The translations under genes and the position numbers were made by a program. From the NCBI GenBank assembly GCA_964528645.1, contig CAZGSR010000025.1, forward strand, positions 1-40,871: a stretch of DNA of 40,871 nucleotides. The letters run 5' to 3'. This document shows positions 1-8,166 of the stretch, one piece after another. How positions within the stretch are numbered: the stretch's first letter is position 1; the number at the start of each line of letters is the position of its first letter. This DNA comes from UBA5734 sp964528645 (lineage in GTDB: Bacteria; Bacillota; Clostridia; Saccharofermentanales; UBA5734). The notes under the pieces were generated by a model. That model had not been told where the DNA came from. It worked only from the letters and a program-made list of their open reading frames with translations, and searched no databases.

Positions 1-75
1 GCGGGATTAACTCAGTGGTAGAGTGTCACCTTGCCAAGGTGAAAGTCGCGAGTCCGAATCTCGTATCCCGCTCCA
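1..75 (+). tRNA. tRNA-Gly (anticodon GCC), copy 1
   Basis: A complete cloverleaf can be drawn. The acceptor arms GCGGGAT (1–7) and ATCCCGC pair, the anticodon GCC is at 33–35 in the loop TTGCCAA, the T-loop carries the usual TCCGAATC, and the gene encodes its own CCA end after a T discriminator. The sequence starts at the window edge, so its promoter lies outside. A base-identical copy is at 1149–1223. Confidence 0.97.
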
Positions 76-80
76 TCATG

Positions 81-106
81 ATTGGCCGGTGGAAACACCG
101 GCCAAT
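81..106 (+). other. Perfect GAAA-capped hairpin between tRNA-Gly and tRNA-Cys
   Basis: Arms 81–91 and 96–106 are perfectly complementary over 11 bp and enclose the tetraloop GAAA (92–95), a GNRA-type loop. No T-run follows, so it is not a normal intrinsic terminator. It lies in the 38-nt spacer between two tRNAs that are probably co-transcribed, so a role in precursor processing or folding is a reasonable inference. Confidence 0.7.
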
Positions 107-113
107 CGCATCT

Positions 114-188
<75 letters not shown>

Positions 189-198
189 AAACAAACAA

Positions 199-223
199 GC
201 CTCCGCTAAAACCGGAGGCTTTT
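199..223 (+). terminator. Intrinsic terminator after the tRNA pair
   Basis: Stem GCCTCCG (199–205) with CGGAGGC (213–219), loop of seven bases, followed by TTTT. It lies 10 nt past tRNA-Cys and ends 20 nt before the next start codon, so it separates the tRNA transcript from the protein gene. Confidence 0.85.
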
Positions 224-243
224 CCAATTCGGAGGATAATCCC

Positions 244-1110
244 ATGCAATTTGATCCTGTCTTGTCCGACATCATGCTGCAATACAATGTCTGGTATGGC
301 GAGCAGTACCATCACGCCCTGGAACAGTTCGAGTCTGAATCGGATGTCTGGCAAGTCCAGATCGACTGCCTGCCCTGGTTTGACCGCGAATTGGTCGTTT
401 ACGATGACCAGGACCAGACGGTGTTGTTCAAGGGCCGGCCGCTCGAGTGGCTCCCGGACCACCCGCAGCCGGATCAGGTGGTAGAACTCGCCTGGCACGC
501 AGCTGCCTTGTGTGACGATGAGCTGCCCCGGCCGATCGGCAAGCTTCTGGTCGCGGATCCAGCCTATTGCAATGCGGTCGTTGAATTCATCTTGGAGGAG
601 GATTTCAACCGCCTGCAGGCGGATTACGAAGATCCCCGTTCCCTGGCACTGAGCCGTCTCCTGCTGGCCGTCGGTTCTTGCTGCACCGAGACTCAGCTCA
701 ACCTCATTCTCGACCACTTCATGGCGACGTCCCTGCCCGATGATCTGGTCACAGATGCGATCAAGCAGGTCCTTGCCCAGCATGCACCCCAGTCCGTCCT
801 CTGGCTGACAGAGCGGCTGCAGGCAGCTCTTGACAGCGGACTTCCGGTCACAGGCCCTATTGAGGCCCTGATGATTTTCCTCTCTGAGGCTGGTCGCACA
901 AGTCATGCACCAGAAAGCTTCACGGCCATGCGCACCGCTTTCCGCCGCGCTGAAGACAAGCAAGTGGCAGCGCTCTGCCTCGGCGATTTCGGCGACCCGC
1001 GTGGCATCGCAGTCCTGAGATCCTGGCTCGACAGCCACCCGGAAACCAGCCGGACAGTGCGGCTCGAAATCATCGCAGCCATCAAGCGGCTTGGCGGAGA
1101 AACCGATTGA
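244..1110 (+). CDS. Unrecognised 288-residue cytosolic protein, possibly HEAT-like helical
   Basis: The start ATG has a GGAGG (231–235) eight bases upstream. The protein has no signal peptide or membrane segment and is acidic. The N-terminal ~110 residues are rich in Trp, Tyr and Asp (for example YNVWYGEQYHHALEQF). The rest reads as successive amphipathic helices ending with a repeat-like unit around residues 235–285 (LCLGDFGDPRGIAVLRSWL), which resembles a HEAT or PBS-lyase-type repeat. I do not recognise the family and assign no function. The gene is boxed between a tRNA terminator and a tRNA promoter. Its stop codon overlaps the −35 box of that promoter, so transcription of this gene could interfere with the tRNA downstream. 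Confidence 0.85.
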   Translation: MQFDPVLSDIMLQYNVWYGEQYHHALEQFESESDVWQVQIDCLPWFDRELVVYDDQDQTVLFKGRPLEWLPDHPQPDQVVELAWHAAALCDDELPRPIGKLLVADPAYCNAVVEFILEEDFNRLQADYEDPRSLALSRLLLAVGSCCTETQLNLILDHFMATSLPDDLVTDAIKQVLAQHAPQSVLWLTERLQAALDSGLPVTGPIEALMIFLSEAGRTSHAPESFTAMRTAFRRAEDKQVAALCLGDFGDPRGIAVLRSWLDSHPETSRTVRLEIIAAIKRLGGETD

Positions 1111-1135
1111 CAAGCACAGGTGATTTTCCTATAAT
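1107..1135 (+). promoter_or_regulatory. Consensus sigma-70 promoter of the second tRNA-Gly
   Basis: TTGACA at 1107–1112 and TATAAT at 1130–1135 are both perfect hexamers with an ideal 17-bp spacer. The −35 box overlaps the stop codon (1108–1110) of the preceding protein gene. The predicted start, about 1142, is a few bases before the tRNA at 1149, as expected for a strong stable-RNA promoter. Confidence 0.93.
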
Positions 1136-1148
1136 CACTGTTGCAGTT

Positions 1149-1223
1149 GCGGGATTAACTCAGTGGTAGAGTGTCACCTTGCCAAGGTGAAAGTCGCGAG
1201 TCCGAATCTCGTATCCCGCTCCA
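1149..1223 (+). tRNA. tRNA-Gly (anticodon GCC), copy 2
   Basis: Identical over all 75 bases to the tRNA at 1–75, including the encoded CCA end. It stands alone, with its own consensus promoter upstream and a terminator starting 6 nt downstream. Confidence 0.97.
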
Positions 1224-1229
1224 GAGTAG

Positions 1230-1276
1230 AGGTTGTCTTGGAAGCAGATGTGTTTCTGTGCCGGGACAACCTTTTT
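1230..1276 (+). terminator. Intrinsic terminator after tRNA-Gly copy 2
   Basis: AGGTTGTC (1230–1237) pairs with GACAACCT (1265–1272). The stem extends inward by four more pairs, two of them G·U, and is followed by a T-run to about 1277. It isolates the tRNA from hprK. Confidence 0.85.
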
Positions 1277-1333
1277 TCATCGCATGCACGGGTTGTCTGG
1301 CGCTCTCGCCTTTCCTGCCCCCGTCTTTTTGTT

Positions 1334-1339
1334 TATAAT
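1334..1339 (+). promoter_or_regulatory. Probable −10 box for the hprK operon
   Basis: A perfect TATAAT lies 75 nt upstream of the hprK start codon, just after the tRNA terminator. The hexamer 17 bp upstream (TTTCCT, 1311–1316) is a poor −35, so strength is uncertain. It is the only good −10 in the gap. Confidence 0.55.
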
Positions 1340-1414
1340 CAACCTGAGCACGGCTGCCATCTTTGTGTACAGATCGGACGACAAGTCGCAGCCGCTTATG
1401 AGCCGGAGGTTTTT

Positions 1415-2332
1415 ATGGCACCCGTATCCCTTCAGAGCATTGTCAAGGAATTTGAACTCGAGGTGATTGCCGAATACGGCAACCTCGAGGAGATCCGCAT
1501 CTCAGTCGCTGACGTCACTCGCCCCGGCCTGCAGCTGGCGGGCTATTTTGACCATTTTGGCCCGGACCGGATCCAAGTCCTGGGCAATATGGAGACCGCA
1601 TTCCTGGACCGCATGGAGAGCAAAGAGCGCCATGAGCGGATCGACGCCCTTTTTTCGCGTGGCATCCCCTGCCTGGTCCTGACCCGGAACCATGAGGCCC
1701 ACCCGGAATTACTCGAATGTTCAAAAAAATATTCAACCCCGGTCCTTCGAACCAATCTGCCGACATCTGATTTCACATCTGCCATCGTCAAATACCTCAA
1801 TGTTGAGCTAGCCCCGCGCATGTCGATGCATGGTGTCCTGATCGAGGTCTACGGTGAAGGCATCCTGATCCTGGGTGAGAGCGGCGTCGGCAAAAGTGAA
1901 ACCGCCCTCGAGGTGGTCAAGCGCGGCCATCGCCTGATTGCCGATGACCTGGTCGAGGTCCGCCGCGTTTCCGACACGACGCTGCTCGGCCGTGCGCCGG
2001 AGATCATCCGCCATCTGATCGAGATCCGCGGCATTGGCATCCTCGATGTCAAGGAGCTCTATGGCGTCTCATCGGTCAAGATGCAGGAAAACATCAACTT
2101 TGTCATCAACCTCGAGCTCTGGGATGAGAAGAAGACCTATGAGCGTCTCGGGATCAACGAAGAAACCACCTCCATCTTGGGGATTGATGTGCCTTCCATC
2201 ACGATTCCGGTCCGTCCTGGCCGCAACCTGGCGATCATTGTCGAGGTGGCTGCCATCAACTTCCGCCAGAAATCGATGGGCTACAATGCAGCCAAAGCCC
2301 TGACCGACCGCGTGTTTGGTCCCTCGACCTGA
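1415..2332 (+). CDS. hprK: HPr kinase/phosphorylase
   Basis: Bifunctional enzyme that phosphorylates and dephosphorylates HPr on a serine and so controls carbon catabolite repression in Gram-positive bacteria. The 305-residue length is normal for the family. Residues 1–125 form the N-terminal domain. H139 matches the catalytic histidine near residue 140, Walker A GESGVGKS is at 154–161, the family signature IRGIGILDVKELYG at 204–217, and RPGRN at 267–271. I chose the ATG at 1415 because GGAGG (1404–1408) sits just upstream; an open frame running further upstream reads through the tRNA and is not real. First gene of the hprK–murB–rapZ–yvcK–whiA block. Confidence 0.97.
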   Translation: MAPVSLQSIVKEFELEVIAEYGNLEEIRISVADVTRPGLQLAGYFDHFGPDRIQVLGNMETAFLDRMESKERHERIDALFSRGIPCLVLTRNHEAHPELLECSKKYSTPVLRTNLPTSDFTSAIVKYLNVELAPRMSMHGVLIEVYGEGILILGESGVGKSETALEVVKRGHRLIADDLVEVRRVSDTTLLGRAPEIIRHLIEIRGIGILDVKELYGVSSVKMQENINFVINLELWDEKKTYERLGINEETTSILGIDVPSITIPVRPGRNLAIIVEVAAINFRQKSMGYNAAKALTDRVFGPST

Positions 2333-2350
2333 AACCGGAGCCAACCCGCG

Positions 2351-3316
2351 ATGACGTTAGCAGATCGCCAGGAACACCTCCAGCTGACGATAGCCCAGCT
2401 GGACCTGTTTGCCGCTGATTTAGCCACCCTGCTGGCCTTGGCCAGCGACCGGTTGCGCCGGGCAGAACCGATGTCAGGCCACACCACATTCCGCGTGGGT
2501 GGTCCGGCTGACTTTTTCATTGAACCAACATCGGCGACCGAACTTTCCGCCATCCTCAGGATGGCTCGTCAGCACCGCCTGCCTGTCACCGTATTGGGCA
2601 ATGGATCCAACGTCGTTGTTGCCGACCGCGGGATTCGTGGGCTTGTGATCAGTCTCGGGCAGCCGATGGCTGCCATCCGGCGTAAGGGTGACTGCCTTGT
2701 CGCCGAGGCTGGAGCCCTGCTCTCCAGTGTAGCAGCATTTGCAGCCCGGGAAGGACTGGGCGGCCTGGCTTTTGCGTCTGGTATCCCCGGCACGATCGGT
2801 GGTGCTGTGATGATGAATGCGGGAGCCTATGAACACTGCATGGCCGAAGTTGTCCGGTCGGCGCGGTACCTGGCTTCAGATTGGTCTGAGCATACCGCTG
2901 CAGGGCCAGAACTTGCCTTTGGCTATCGCACCAGTTGTTTCAAAGGGACAGACCGGATTGTGACCGAGACAACCGTCTGCCTCACACCGCAGGATCCGGC
3001 TGAAATCCTGGCCGAAATGGCCGCACTGGCCGTGCGCCGCCGGACCTCGCAACCGCTTGAGCTACCCAGTGCCGGGAGTGCTTTCAAACGCCCGCCTGGC
3101 CATTATGCCGGCAAGCTGATCGCGGATTGCGGTCTCAAGGGATTTAGCGTCGGCGGGGCTTCTGTATCGACCAAGCATGCCGGATTTATTGTCAATCATG
3201 GCCAGGCGACTGCTTCTGATGTTGCAGCCGTCTTTAACCATGTCCAGGCAACGGTCGAACGTGAAACGGGGATTCTGCTCGAACGGGAGGTCCTGTTTAT
3301 CGGTGACTGGGACTAG
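2351..3316 (+). CDS. murB: UDP-N-acetylenolpyruvoylglucosamine reductase (MurB)
   Basis: FAD enzyme that reduces UDP-GlcNAc-enolpyruvate to UDP-MurNAc with NADPH, the second committed step of peptidoglycan synthesis, in the cytosol. FAD-domain motifs GNGSNVVVADRGIRG (83–97) and SGIPGTIGGAVMMNAGAYE (143–161) are present. The C-terminal domain has PSAGSAFKRP, whose S243 is the expected proton donor, and EREVLFIG near the end with the catalytic glutamate (about E313). At 321 residues it fits the shorter type II MurB typical of Gram-positives. It starts 18 nt after hprK, behind a CGGAG at some distance, so it is probably co-transcribed. Confidence 0.96.
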   Translation: MTLADRQEHLQLTIAQLDLFAADLATLLALASDRLRRAEPMSGHTTFRVGGPADFFIEPTSATELSAILRMARQHRLPVTVLGNGSNVVVADRGIRGLVISLGQPMAAIRRKGDCLVAEAGALLSSVAAFAAREGLGGLAFASGIPGTIGGAVMMNAGAYEHCMAEVVRSARYLASDWSEHTAAGPELAFGYRTSCFKGTDRIVTETTVCLTPQDPAEILAEMAALAVRRRTSQPLELPSAGSAFKRPPGHYAGKLIADCGLKGFSVGGASVSTKHAGFIVNHGQATASDVAAVFNHVQATVERETGILLEREVLFIGDWD

Positions 3317-3386
3317 GTGATGGTGCTGCGCCCAAGCCAGCCGGGCAGATGGTATCTGCAACAACAAGCTGCGGCAAAGGAGCCCT

Positions 3387-4313
3387 ATGGAAATTTTGAT
3401 TTTGACAGGCATGTCCGGAGCCGGAAAAAGCCTGGCGGCCAATTACCTGGAAGACATGGGTTTTTTCTGTGTCGACAATTTGCCGCCGTCCCTGATCCCG
3501 GAACTGATCCGGACCTACCAGGAAACCTATCTGGCCAAAAACAGGGACCCCAATCCCGCCGCACAGAAGGGCAGCCGGCTCGCCATCGTCATCGATGTTC
3601 GCAGCTCCAATCTCTTCAATGAAGTCGTGCCAGTCCTGGAACTCCTGCGTGAGCAGGGACACAGCCTGCGCATTGTCTTCCTGGATGCGACGGACCAGGT
3701 CCTGATCAACCGCTACAAGCTCAGTCGCAGAAATCATCCGCTGGCGCACGGCCGCAGCTTGGCCCAGGCCATTTCCCTTGAGCGCGAACGCCTGGCCCCC
3801 TTGAAAGACCGCGTCTCGGACATCGTCGAAACATCCAACCTGGGGCCAGCTGAACTGCGGGATATGATCTATGCGATGCTTTCCGGACCGGGCCTGGATA
3901 AACGGATGACCATCCTCGTCCAGTCTTTTGGCTTCAAATATGGCGTGCCGGTCGACAGTGACTGCGTGCTGGACGTCCGCTTCCTGCCCAATCCCTTCTA
4001 CCAGGAGCTGCTGCGTCCCCAGAGCGGGCTCGATCCTGCCGTGCGCGACTATGTGTTTTCATTTGCCGAAACAGAAGCCTATCTGGACAAGCAGGTCGAT
4101 CTGTTCAATTTCACCATCCCGCTCTATATCCGTGAAGGCAAAGTCCGCCTGATGATCGCGGTTGGCTGTAGTGGTGGACGCCATCGCTCGGTCGCGCTTG
4201 CCGAAGCCCTGGCCAAACGGCTGGAAAACAGCCAGGTTTCAATCGTCGTCGATCATCGCGATTTGCAGAAAGATTCCCGCTATTTCAGCAAACGCAGCAC
4301 ACCAGGAGTCTGA
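3387..4313 (+). CDS. rapZ: RNase adaptor / nucleotide-binding protein RapZ (YvcJ)
   Basis: P-loop protein of 308 residues. Walker A GMSGAGKS is at residues 8–15, a Walker B-like IVIDVRSS near residue 70, and the conserved C-terminal half carries GCSGGRHRS and DHRDLQKD, the family's UDP-GlcNAc/RNA-binding region. In E. coli RapZ directs decay of the GlmZ small RNA; in Bacillus YvcJ affects competence and binds nucleotides. The Gram-positive role is less well defined. An AAAGGAG precedes the ATG at 3387. The stop codon overlaps the first possible yvcK start by one base. Confidence 0.95.
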   Translation: MEILILTGMSGAGKSLAANYLEDMGFFCVDNLPPSLIPELIRTYQETYLAKNRDPNPAAQKGSRLAIVIDVRSSNLFNEVVPVLELLREQGHSLRIVFLDATDQVLINRYKLSRRNHPLAHGRSLAQAISLERERLAPLKDRVSDIVETSNLGPAELRDMIYAMLSGPGLDKRMTILVQSFGFKYGVPVDSDCVLDVRFLPNPFYQELLRPQSGLDPAVRDYVFSFAETEAYLDKQVDLFNFTIPLYIREGKVRLMIAVGCSGGRHRSVALAEALAKRLENSQVSIVVDHRDLQKDSRYFSKRSTPGV

Positions 4314-5338
4314 TGATGCTGGATTTTGATGAACGCCTGATCCAGTTTGCCAAAAATCCCGAGTCAGGGCCGCGCGTGGTTGTCATTGGTGGTGGCACCG
4401 GATTGTCCATGTTGCTGCGTGGCTTGAAACTGTACTCGCACAATCTGACTGCTATCGTCACGGTCGCCGACAACGGAGGCTCGTCCGGCATGCTCCGCGA
4501 AGATCTCGGCATGCTGCCTCCTGGCGATATCCGCAACTGCATCCTGGCCCTGGCGGATACGGAACCGTTGCTGTCCGAGCTGTTCAATTTCCGCTTCAAG
4601 GATGGCCGCCTCCAGGGTCAGAGCTTTGGCAACCTGTTCATCGCCGCGATGAACGAAGTCTGCGGCAATTTCACCGATGCGATCCGCAACGTCTCCAAAG
4701 TTCTGGCTGTGGAAGGCAAAGTCCTGCCGGTGAGCTTGTCGACCATTGACCTCGTCGCCCATCTGGCCGATGGAACAACCATCAAGGGCGAAGCCCAGAT
4801 TGGCGCCCGCAAGCCCAGCCCGGAAAACCGGATCATTCGACTGTCCATGCTGCCGGAAGATGCCCAGCCTTTGCCGGAAGCCGTCCAGGCGATCCAGTCG
4901 GCCGAAGTCATTGTGCTCGGACCGGGCAGCCTCTACACCAGCATCATTCCCAACTTGCTGTTCCCCCCGATTGTCGCAGCCATCCGGAAAAATCCGGTGG
5001 CAAAGATCTATGTCAGCAACATCATGACCCAGCCTGCCGAGACGCTCGGTTATACTGCCGGAGACCATGTCAGGGCCATCCTGGAACATGCCGGACAATC
5101 GAGTGGCCGCGGTTTGATCGACCATTGCATCACCAATAATGCCTGGATCGAAGAACGGCTGATCGAAAAATACCAGCTGGAAAGCGCCGTCCCTGTTCAG
5201 CCGGATAAGGACGTTTTGCAGAGCTTGGGCGTCCAGGTGTTTGAAGCACCCCTGGCTATTGTCAGCACGGGTGTCATTCGCCATGACCACACTCTGCTGG
5301 CCCGCCTGGTCCTGGGATTGGGGCTGGCGCATCGATGA
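4313..5338 (+). CDS. yvcK: Gluconeogenesis factor YvcK (CofD-like)
   Basis: CofD/YvcK family protein of 341 residues. Motifs include VVIGGGTGLSMLLRGLK near the N-terminus, ADNGGSSGMLREDLGMLPPGD (the NGGS loop), GNLFIAAM, and GPGSLYTSIIPNLL. In Bacillus, YvcK binds UDP-sugars and is needed for growth on gluconeogenic carbon and for cell shape. The first ATG (4313) overlaps the rapZ stop. A second ATG at 4316 has better spacing (7 nt) from the AGGAG at 4304–4308 and may be the true start, which would remove one residue. The 3' end overlaps whiA by ATGA, suggesting translational coupling. Confidence 0.95.
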   Translation: MMLDFDERLIQFAKNPESGPRVVVIGGGTGLSMLLRGLKLYSHNLTAIVTVADNGGSSGMLREDLGMLPPGDIRNCILALADTEPLLSELFNFRFKDGRLQGQSFGNLFIAAMNEVCGNFTDAIRNVSKVLAVEGKVLPVSLSTIDLVAHLADGTTIKGEAQIGARKPSPENRIIRLSMLPEDAQPLPEAVQAIQSAEVIVLGPGSLYTSIIPNLLFPPIVAAIRKNPVAKIYVSNIMTQPAETLGYTAGDHVRAILEHAGQSSGRGLIDHCITNNAWIEERLIEKYQLESAVPVQPDKDVLQSLGVQVFEAPLAIVSTGVIRHDHTLLARLVLGLGLAHR

Positions 5339-6306
5339 CTGGAAAATCAGGCCATCCGGCCAGACCGGCTGTCCGTCCTCCACTGAGCTTTTCGCAGCAG
5401 ATCAAGGATGAGCTCAATCTGCAAAGCGGCAGTGAACGGAACTGTCAACTGGCGGAGCTGGCGGTGGCACTCGCCTGTGCCCATCGCCAAAGCCCCCGGG
5501 AAATCGTCCTGACGACAGCCAATCCCAGCTATGCCGGACTGGTCGCCCGCCTGGTCCTGGAGCGTTATCATGTGGCTCCGGAATTGTCAGCAGGCAGGGA
5601 AACCCTCAGCATCGTCCTCGCACCGGAGGACCTGGTTGCGCAGATTCGCCAGGACCTTTCTGGCCAGTTAGGCGTCGATGTGGTCGCAGGCCCCTTTCGG
5701 TTTGGCCTCGACAAAGCGCCGCACTGTACCCGGGCGATCCTGCGCGCTGCGTTTCTGGCCAGTGGGTCCATCCGCGATCCACTCAAAGCCTATCACCTCG
5801 AATTTGACTTGCGCCGAGAAGATGTCGCCCTCTGGCTGGGACAGTTCCTGGCAGATCTCGATATCCGCTCTGGATTGGTCAGACGCCATGGTCACACCGT
5901 CGTCTACATCAAGGAAGGCCAGCAGATTGCCGATTTTCTCCTGCACTGCGGGGCGCATCAATCGCTTCTGGCATTTGAGTCCCTGCGGGTGGAGAAAGAA
6001 ATGCGCAATACAGTCAACCGTGTGGTCAACTGTGACAGTGCCAACAGCACCCGGATTGCCAATACAGCAGCCCGTCAGCTGGAACTGCTCCATTACCTGG
6101 AGAAGTCAGGTCTTTTTGGATCACTGCCAGAGGAGCTTGCCGCCGCCGGCCGGGCCCGGCTCGAGAATCCCGACTTGTCCCTCAAGGAATTGGGGGAGAC
6201 CCTTGAACCGCCGCTTGGCAAATCCGGTATGAACCATCGCCTTAAGAAACTGGAGCAATTCGCCCAAGACCAGATGGAGAAGGAAAGAAGACACCACCAT
6301 GATTGA
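5335..6306 (+). CDS. whiA: DNA-binding protein WhiA
   Basis: WhiA homologue of 323 residues: an N-terminal pair of domains related to LAGLIDADG homing endonucleases (about 20–220, with FLASGSIRDPLKAYHLEF in the middle) and a C-terminal helix-turn-helix (about 245–315, including LSLKELGETLEPPLGKSGMN and HRLKKLEQ). WhiA controls sporulation genes in Streptomyces and affects division and chromosome segregation in Bacillus. It starts inside the yvcK stop (ATGA at 5335–5338) with only a weak ribosome binding site, consistent with coupling. It overlaps trmL by eight bases. Confidence 0.95.
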   Translation: MTGKSGHPARPAVRPPLSFSQQIKDELNLQSGSERNCQLAELAVALACAHRQSPREIVLTTANPSYAGLVARLVLERYHVAPELSAGRETLSIVLAPEDLVAQIRQDLSGQLGVDVVAGPFRFGLDKAPHCTRAILRAAFLASGSIRDPLKAYHLEFDLRREDVALWLGQFLADLDIRSGLVRRHGHTVVYIKEGQQIADFLLHCGAHQSLLAFESLRVEKEMRNTVNRVVNCDSANSTRIANTAARQLELLHYLEKSGLFGSLPEELAAAGRARLENPDLSLKELGETLEPPLGKSGMNHRLKKLEQFAQDQMEKERRHHHD

Positions 6307-6778
6307 AATTGTCCTGATCGAACCAGAAATCCCCCAGAACACCGGCAATATCGCCCGTACCTGTGTGGCGACGGCTTCCAGGCTGCATCTGGTCGAACCC
6401 TTGGGTTTTTCAATCAGTGACCGCCAGCTCAAGCGGGCCGGCCTGGACTACTGGTTTGACCTCGATTTGACCATCTGGCCGGATTTTGACAGCTGGTTCC
6501 GGGCCTTCGCCGGAAAAAACCTGTATTATGCCACCACCAAGGCACCACGGACCTATGCTGAACCCGCCTATCCAGAGGATACCGTCCTGGTCTTTGGCAA
6601 GGAAACCAAAGGCCTGCCAGAGTCACTTTTGCAGGCACATCCGGAACGCTGCATTCGCATCCCGATGCAGTCGGAGAGTCGGTCCCTGAACCTGGCCAAT
6701 GCCGTGGCCGTTGTTTCGTATGAGGTCTTGCGCCAGCAAGGTTTCCCGGGCCTTCAGCTGGCCAGTGATTTTTTGTGA
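6299..6778 (+). CDS. trmL: tRNA (cytidine/uridine-34-2'-O)-methyltransferase TrmL
   Basis: SPOUT-fold methyltransferase of 159 residues that 2'-O-methylates the wobble base of certain leucine tRNAs using SAM. Motifs are EPEIPQNTGNIARTC (8–22), VFGKETKGLPE (98–108), and IPMQSESRSLNLANAVAVVS (121–140), the knotted SAM-binding region. The length is typical for the minimal TrmL form. The start lies eight bases inside the whiA gene, so the two are coupled. Confidence 0.94.
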   Translation: MIEIVLIEPEIPQNTGNIARTCVATASRLHLVEPLGFSISDRQLKRAGLDYWFDLDLTIWPDFDSWFRAFAGKNLYYATTKAPRTYAEPAYPEDTVLVFGKETKGLPESLLQAHPERCIRIPMQSESRSLNLANAVAVVSYEVLRQQGFPGLQLASDFL

Positions 6779-6794
6779 ACACATGGAGTCTGCC

Positions 6795-7970
6795 ATGATT
6801 GATGAAAAACGCCTGATCGAACTGTTCCTGCAGCTGGCATCGCTGGACTCGCCATCGCTGGAGGAGCGAACTGTGGCTGATGCGGTCATAGCTGAACTCA
6901 CATCTCTGGGGCTTGATGTCGCAGAAGACGATGCAGCCAGCCGTATCGGGGGCACGACCGGAAATCTGCTCTGCCGGGTGCCGGCCAATTGGGCTCTCCA
7001 GGATCTGCCGGATGCAGCAAAATCATCCAGTCAGGAAGTGATATTCCGGCAAGAACAAGCCCCTCTGTTGTTCTCCACCCACCTGGACACCGTCCAGCCG
7101 TGCCGGGGCAAACACGTTTTACTTGGCGCTGACCGGATTTTCCGCAGCGATGGAACCACCATCCTTGGTGCCGATGATCTGGCCGGGGTCTCTGCAGTGC
7201 TGGCATTGCTCCATGAATTGCGTGATCGAAAAATGCCCCATCGTCCGCTGGAACTGCTCTTTTCAGTAGCTGAGGAGGTCCATCTCCAGGGGATTTCCGT
7301 ATTTGACACGCATGCCCTGAAAGCACAGGAAGGCTATGTGCTCGACACCAGTGGGGCCCCGGGAATCGGAGTCATTGCCGCTCCTGGACATGTTCTCCTG
7401 CAGTTTGAAGTGCACGGCCGTCCGGCCCACGCGGGCATCGCCCCGGAAACCGGCATCAGTGCGATTGCAGTCGCCGCACAGGGGATTGCCCGGATGCAGC
7501 TGGGGCGGATCGATCCGGAAACCACAGCCAACATCGGCCGGATCGAAGGTGGCGGCGAAACCAATATCGTCGCGGCCAGCTGCAAGGTCACTGCGGAATG
7601 CCGTTCGCTGGATCCCCAGCGGCTGGCTGCCCAAGTCCAGCATATGGTGGACTGCATGGAATTGGCTGCAACCGCGACAGGTGCTTCCGTTACGGTGCAA
7701 ACCCACCAGTCCTACCATCCATACCGGGTCGATCCGGACCAGCCCGTCGCACGCCGCTTCCAGGATGCATGCATGGCCATCGGGAAAACAGCCCGCCTGA
7801 TAGCCACAGGGGGTGGCAGCGATCTGAATATCCTGTCCCGTGCGGGATTATCCGGCATGGTCCTGTCCTGCGGCATGCAGCAGGTTCATTCCAATGCAGA
7901 AAACCTGGCACTCGGCGACCTGTCTGATCTCGTCATGCTGCTGCTGGCGTTGTCCGATGCGCCTTTCTGA
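6795..7970 (+). CDS. M20-family aminopeptidase, peptidase T-like
   Basis: Zinc peptidase of 391 residues. The likely metal ligands are all visible: H96 in FSTHLDTV, D127 in LGADD, E160/E161 in VAEEVHLQG, D184 in VLDTSG and H365 in QQVHSN. The dimerisation/lid domain (about 195–305) begins with VHGRPAHAGIAPE. The architecture matches PepT-like di- and tripeptide aminopeptidases; the exact substrate is not settled. I chose the ATG at 6795 over 6783 and earlier codons because GGAG (6785–6788) is six bases upstream. It follows trmL by 16 nt and is probably the last gene of the operon. Confidence 0.88.
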   Translation: MIDEKRLIELFLQLASLDSPSLEERTVADAVIAELTSLGLDVAEDDAASRIGGTTGNLLCRVPANWALQDLPDAAKSSSQEVIFRQEQAPLLFSTHLDTVQPCRGKHVLLGADRIFRSDGTTILGADDLAGVSAVLALLHELRDRKMPHRPLELLFSVAEEVHLQGISVFDTHALKAQEGYVLDTSGAPGIGVIAAPGHVLLQFEVHGRPAHAGIAPETGISAIAVAAQGIARMQLGRIDPETTANIGRIEGGGETNIVAASCKVTAECRSLDPQRLAAQVQHMVDCMELAATATGASVTVQTHQSYHPYRVDPDQPVARRFQDACMAIGKTARLIATGGGSDLNILSRAGLSGMVLSCGMQQVHSNAENLALGDLSDLVMLLLALSDAPF

Positions 7971-8000
7971 CTCAGGCACCGGCTCAGGCACCGGCACCGG
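7971..8000 (+). repeat. Short tandem repeat after the peptidase stop
   Basis: Two perfect copies of the 12-mer CTCAGGCACCGG (7971–7982, 7983–7994) and a half copy CACCGG (7995–8000) begin directly after the TGA. The next bases (GTGG…CCACC) can fold back on the last unit. The rest of the gap to 8166 shows no terminator with a T-run. Confidence 0.8.
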
Positions 8001-8108
8001 TGGTCCACCTGAAGACAGAAAGACATCACCACAGTTTTCATAAAAAAAGAGTGTGTATCTTGGGAATTCTGATCAAATAATTTATTCGGTCGTCAAGTAA
8101 AATTGTGT

Positions 8109-8114
8109 TATAAT
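8109..8114 (+). promoter_or_regulatory. Probable −10 box upstream of the 147-residue protein
   Basis: TATAAT at 8109–8114 lies in a locally AT-rich stretch (8040–8120) that contrasts with the GC-rich surroundings, 52 nt before the ATG. No convincing −35 is seen; the best is TTCGGT at 8085–8090 with 18-bp spacing. Confidence 0.5.
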
Positions 8115-8166
8115 ATTGAAAATTTCCTGTGAACACAGGCCTTGGCCTGAGCAGATCGAGGTATAC

